From Sphaerosporella brunnea (lineage: Eukaryota > Ascomycota > Pezizomycetes > Pezizales > Pyronemataceae), in contig VXIS01000468.1 in the NCBI GenBank assembly GCA_008704415.1, positions 1-27,954 on the forward strand: 27,954 nt of DNA, given 5' to 3'. Below the pieces are notes generated by a model. The model worked only from the letters and a program-made list of their open reading frames with translations, had not been told where the DNA came from and did no database searches. Shown here in pieces: positions 27,936 through 27,954 of this stretch; positions within the stretch are counted from its first letter, which is position 1, and each line of letters begins with the position of its first letter. The position numbers and the translations under genes are program-made.

Positions 27936-27954
27936 TTGGGTTAGGGTTTGGGTT
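27934..27954 (+). repeat. Telomere-like repeats at window end
   Basis: Three G-triplets in the pattern TTTTGGG, TTAGGG, TTTGGG, TT close the window. TTAGGG is the telomere repeat of most filamentous fungi, and the G-rich strand runs 5' to 3' toward the right end, the orientation expected for a right chromosome end. Only 21 bases are visible and two of the three units are variants. Confidence 0.55.

Overview
The window looks like repeat-rich, probably subtelomeric DNA of a filamentous fungus, most likely an ascomycete. The evidence is a Ty3/gypsy polyprotein, a Tad-type LINE fragment, 51-53 nt introns with GTATG/GTAAGT donors and a CTAAC branch site, and TTAGGG-type sequence at the right edge. 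Species cannot be named from sequence alone. Base composition is near balanced even inside the transposons, so heavy RIP-type mutation is not evident.

Layout. 1-3750: 3' part of a Ty3/gypsy element whose pol is broken by stop codons and whose RNase H domain is split, its C-terminal part lying after the integrase. 4865-6513: two minus-strand genes, a membrane-like hypothetical and a Myb/SANT-like DNA-binding protein. 7189-9012: a coiled-coil gene with a decayed copy of its own 3' end beside it, plus a short coding relic with a relative at 12.1 kb. 10416-14144: two broken genes whose frame breaks mostly fall in short homopolymers, and a tRNA-like sequence. 15260-16963: a deleted Tc1/mariner-type element with TA flanks and a second inverted-repeat element with AGT flanks. 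17-22 kb: mostly unassigned, with decayed minus-strand coding and a small foldback. 22762-24521: an inverted-repeat element carrying a helix-turn-helix protein, an acidic ORF with one internal stop, and a MITE with perfect 43-bp ends. 25.2-26.9 kb: the best host-type locus, with three TCACGTGA octamers, two AACCCTAA boxes, a TATA-like site and pyrimidine tract, a minisatellite, and a three-exon gene with a SAM-like domain and a membrane segment, interrupted by an in-frame TAG. 27560-27954: a LINE C-terminus running into telomere-like repeats.

There is no operon-like logic. Most of the sequence is a graveyard of different transposon classes with a few host-like genes. The observations most worth following are the split RNase H, the promoter/minisatellite/SAM locus, the LINE-telomere junction, and the family of short inverted-repeat elements. 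No convincing new multi-gene system was found.
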